Below are positions 5,198 through 6,430 of a stretch of 6,430 nt of DNA, in pieces. The DNA is from a bacterium. GTDB taxonomy: Bacteria; Babelota; Babeliae; Babelales; GCA-2401785. The notes under the pieces were generated by a model. The model saw only the letters and a list, made by a program, of their open reading frames with translations, ran no database searches and was not told where the DNA came from. A program made the translations under genes and the position numbers. Numbering within the stretch: position 1 is the stretch's first letter; every line of letters begins with the position of its first letter. Location of the stretch: positions 1 through 6,430 of the forward strand of contig DAOVOC010000052.1 in assembly GCA_030629865.1 (NCBI GenBank). Direction: 5' to 3'.

Positions 5198-6430
5198 ATG
5201 AATAAAAACATTCTCCATTGTCATTCCGGACTTGATCCGGAATCCAGTGGAACATTTTTTACAAAATCAATTTTGTATTTCAAAAATTATTTTTCTTACA
5301 AAGAAATTGTTCGTCTAATATTTCTCCCTTTTGCAGCACTTTGTACTCTGAACGCTTATAGCACCCAAATTGATCTAAATATCGACATGCTGCGCAAAAC
5401 ATCCAGGCGCAGCAAAGTAGAAACATATGAAGGCTTTGCCGATGAATCTTTTGGATTTCATGTAACCATTTCAACAAACGAAAGTTCGCCTAAAGATGTA
5501 CAAATTTCTGGAATCGAAAATTTCCAAACCATCTCGCAAAGCACCTCCACCAGTTTTGAGCTTGCTGGAAGCCGGCAATCAACTTCGTACATCTACCACT
5601 TTGAACTCATGCCTATTAAGGCGGAAACGTTAACACTTGGCCCTGTAATGGCAACATGCGATGGGAAAACGTTCCAATCAAAAAAAATAAAAATAATTAT
5701 TACCCCACCATCTAAAACAAAAAACTCTAAAGGGAAAAAAGCTGCTAACCAAATTTGCTTTGCAGAGCTTGAATTTTCAAACCCATTGCCATTTGTGTGG
5801 GAAGCAAGCCTAATGACAATGCGCATCTATGCACAAGAGCAAAAAGTTCTTGATGTTCAAACAGAAATACCTGAAATTTCTGGTTTTGAAATTAAAAAAT
5901 TATCTTCATCTCAAAAGCGCATGGCAATAGAGCGCACACCATATGCAGTTATCGAAAACAACTTTTTAATTACACCAACCAAGCCAGGTAATTTTTCTGT
6001 AGGACAATTTCCAATTCATTACCGCGCAAACACCGGAACAAATCACCACAGACACGACGCATTCTTTGGTAGCATTTTTGGACAACTCATGAATAGTAGA
6101 GACGCAGTTGTCCGCTCAGCTTCTACAACAATTAACGTCCAACCAATTCCTAACGCTCCACATGCTGTCGACGGCATTGGATCTTTTTCATCTTTTGAGC
6201 TTTCTTTAGAAAAAACAAAATGTTCTGCTGGAGAACCGGTAGTTTTAACGTTAATACTCGAGGGAAACGGCAACTTTGCCCAAATCACAGCCCCAGAGCT
6301 TACACTGCCTGCTGGATTTAAGGCGTATGATTCAAAAACCGACTTTAAAGAAATAAACAACAAACAAGCTCTACAGGGCGGGATCAAAACCTTTGAATAC
6401 ATTTTGCAGGCAAACAAAGCTGGTGATATA
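5198..6430 (+). CDS. batD: BatD-type exported protein (partial, runs off right edge)
   Basis: The open frame has 411 codons with no stop before the window ends. BatD proteins are exported, mostly beta-stranded, and usually end in a membrane segment; that end would lie outside the window. A hydrophobic core (about 38-52, IVRLIFLPFAALCTL) followed by NAYS marks a signal peptide with cleavage near 53-55. Recognisable family features are FQTISQSTSTSFE (109-121), DAFFGSIFG (287-295) before a basic linker, VQPIPNAP (314-321), and AVDGIGSFSSFELSLEKTK (323-341) with AGEPVVLTLILEGNGNF. GGIKTFEYIL (394-403) also fits. The gene follows batC by 15 nt. The oddity is the start: residues 7-18 (HCHSGLDPESSG) come from a dispersed palindromic repeat, so the positively charged segment before the signal core is about 37 residues, unusually long. 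The BatD call is strong; whether this start is used is a little less certain. Confidence 0.87.
   Translation, partial: MNKNILHCHSGLDPESSGTFFTKSILYFKNYFSYKEIVRLIFLPFAALCTLNAYSTQIDLNIDMLRKTSRRSKVETYEGFADESFGFHVTISTNESSPKDVQISGIENFQTISQSTSTSFELAGSRQSTSYIYHFELMPIKAETLTLGPVMATCDGKTFQSKKIKIIITPPSKTKNSKGKKAANQICFAELEFSNPLPFVWEASLMTMRIYAQEQKVLDVQTEIPEISGFEIKKLSSSQKRMAIERTPYAVIENNFLITPTKPGNFSVGQFPIHYRANTGTNHHRHDAFFGSIFGQLMNSRDAVVRSASTTINVQPIPNAPHAVDGIGSFSSFELSLEKTKCSAGEPVVLTLILEGNGNFAQITAPELTLPAGFKAYDSKTDFKEINNKQALQGGIKTFEYILQANKAGDI
5215..5250. repeat. Dispersed palindromic repeat (GTCATTCCGGA...TCCGGAATCCAG type) inside batD
   Basis: ATTCCGGA (5223-5230) and TCCGGAAT (5236-5243) form a perfect 8-bp stem around the loop CTTGA. 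Six further pairs, one a G-T wobble, join 5215-5220 to 5245-5250 after a small internal loop, giving a 36-nt hairpin. The sequence from GTCATTCC to GGAATCCAG matches a repeat family that I know from many bacterial genomes, often seen in translations as SGLDPES or IPDLIRNP. Here the reading frame gives CHSGLDPES. The true element may extend beyond the hairpin. Its family name and copy number in this genome cannot be judged from the window. Confidence 0.8.
5260..5277. repeat. AT-rich palindrome next to the batD repeat
   Basis: TACAAAAT (5260-5267) and ATTTTGTA (5270-5277) pair perfectly around a CA loop. It lies 9 nt after the GC-rich hairpin, still inside the batD signal-peptide region (residues 21-27). 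It may be part of the same inserted element or a chance dyad in AT-rich sequence. Confidence 0.45.

Noticed and set aside
5215..5250. Rho-independent terminator between batC and batD
   Set aside because: The hairpin is strong but is not followed by a T run (next bases AACA), and it lies inside the open batD reading frame.
6043..6417. 124-residue minus-strand frame within batD
   Set aside because: The plus strand has clear BatD family features here, and the antisense product has no recognisable features.

Overview
The window reads as ordinary bacterial chromosome from an AT-rich Gram-negative organism (low GC judged by eye, not computed). Genes are tightly packed with short gaps, carry Sec-type signal peptides and inner-membrane anchors, and include a Bat ("Bacteroides aerotolerance") cluster. 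A palindromic repeat of a type scattered through many host-associated and other bacterial genomes sits inside one gene. A host-associated low-GC lineage such as Dependentiae/Babeliae would fit, but the sequence alone does not fix the phylum.

Layout. (1) 18-758, plus strand: a PlsC-type 1-acylglycerol-3-phosphate acyltransferase with intact catalytic motifs. (2) 774-1532, minus strand, convergent with plsC across a 15-nt gap: an unrecognised 252-residue protein with a signal peptide, mostly helical, ending in a cysteine cluster. (3) 1533-1796: a divergent intergenic region with inverted repeats, the probable control region of the operon that follows. (4) 1797 to the right edge, plus strand: batA, batB, batC and the first 411 codons of batD. 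The gaps are a 7-bp overlap, 15 nt and 15 nt, so this is very likely one transcription unit.

How the Bat genes fit together. BatA and BatB are membrane-anchored von Willebrand factor A proteins with complete MIDAS metal sites. BatC is a membrane-anchored TPR protein with a very long, hydrophilic, Q/N/D/E/K/S-rich linker and a short conserved-looking tail. BatD is an exported, largely beta-stranded protein. Together they are expected to form an envelope complex facing the periplasm. In other bacteria such clusters usually travel with a MoxR AAA+ ATPase and a DUF58 protein. Neither lies upstream of batA here.

The most notable feature is a 36-nt palindromic repeat (5215-5250) in frame in the first codons of batD, between the start codon and the hydrophobic core of the signal peptide. 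It encodes the peptide CHSGLDPES, the usual translation of this dispersed repeat family. I see no CRISPR array, transposase, tRNA, rRNA or clearly new multi-gene system.
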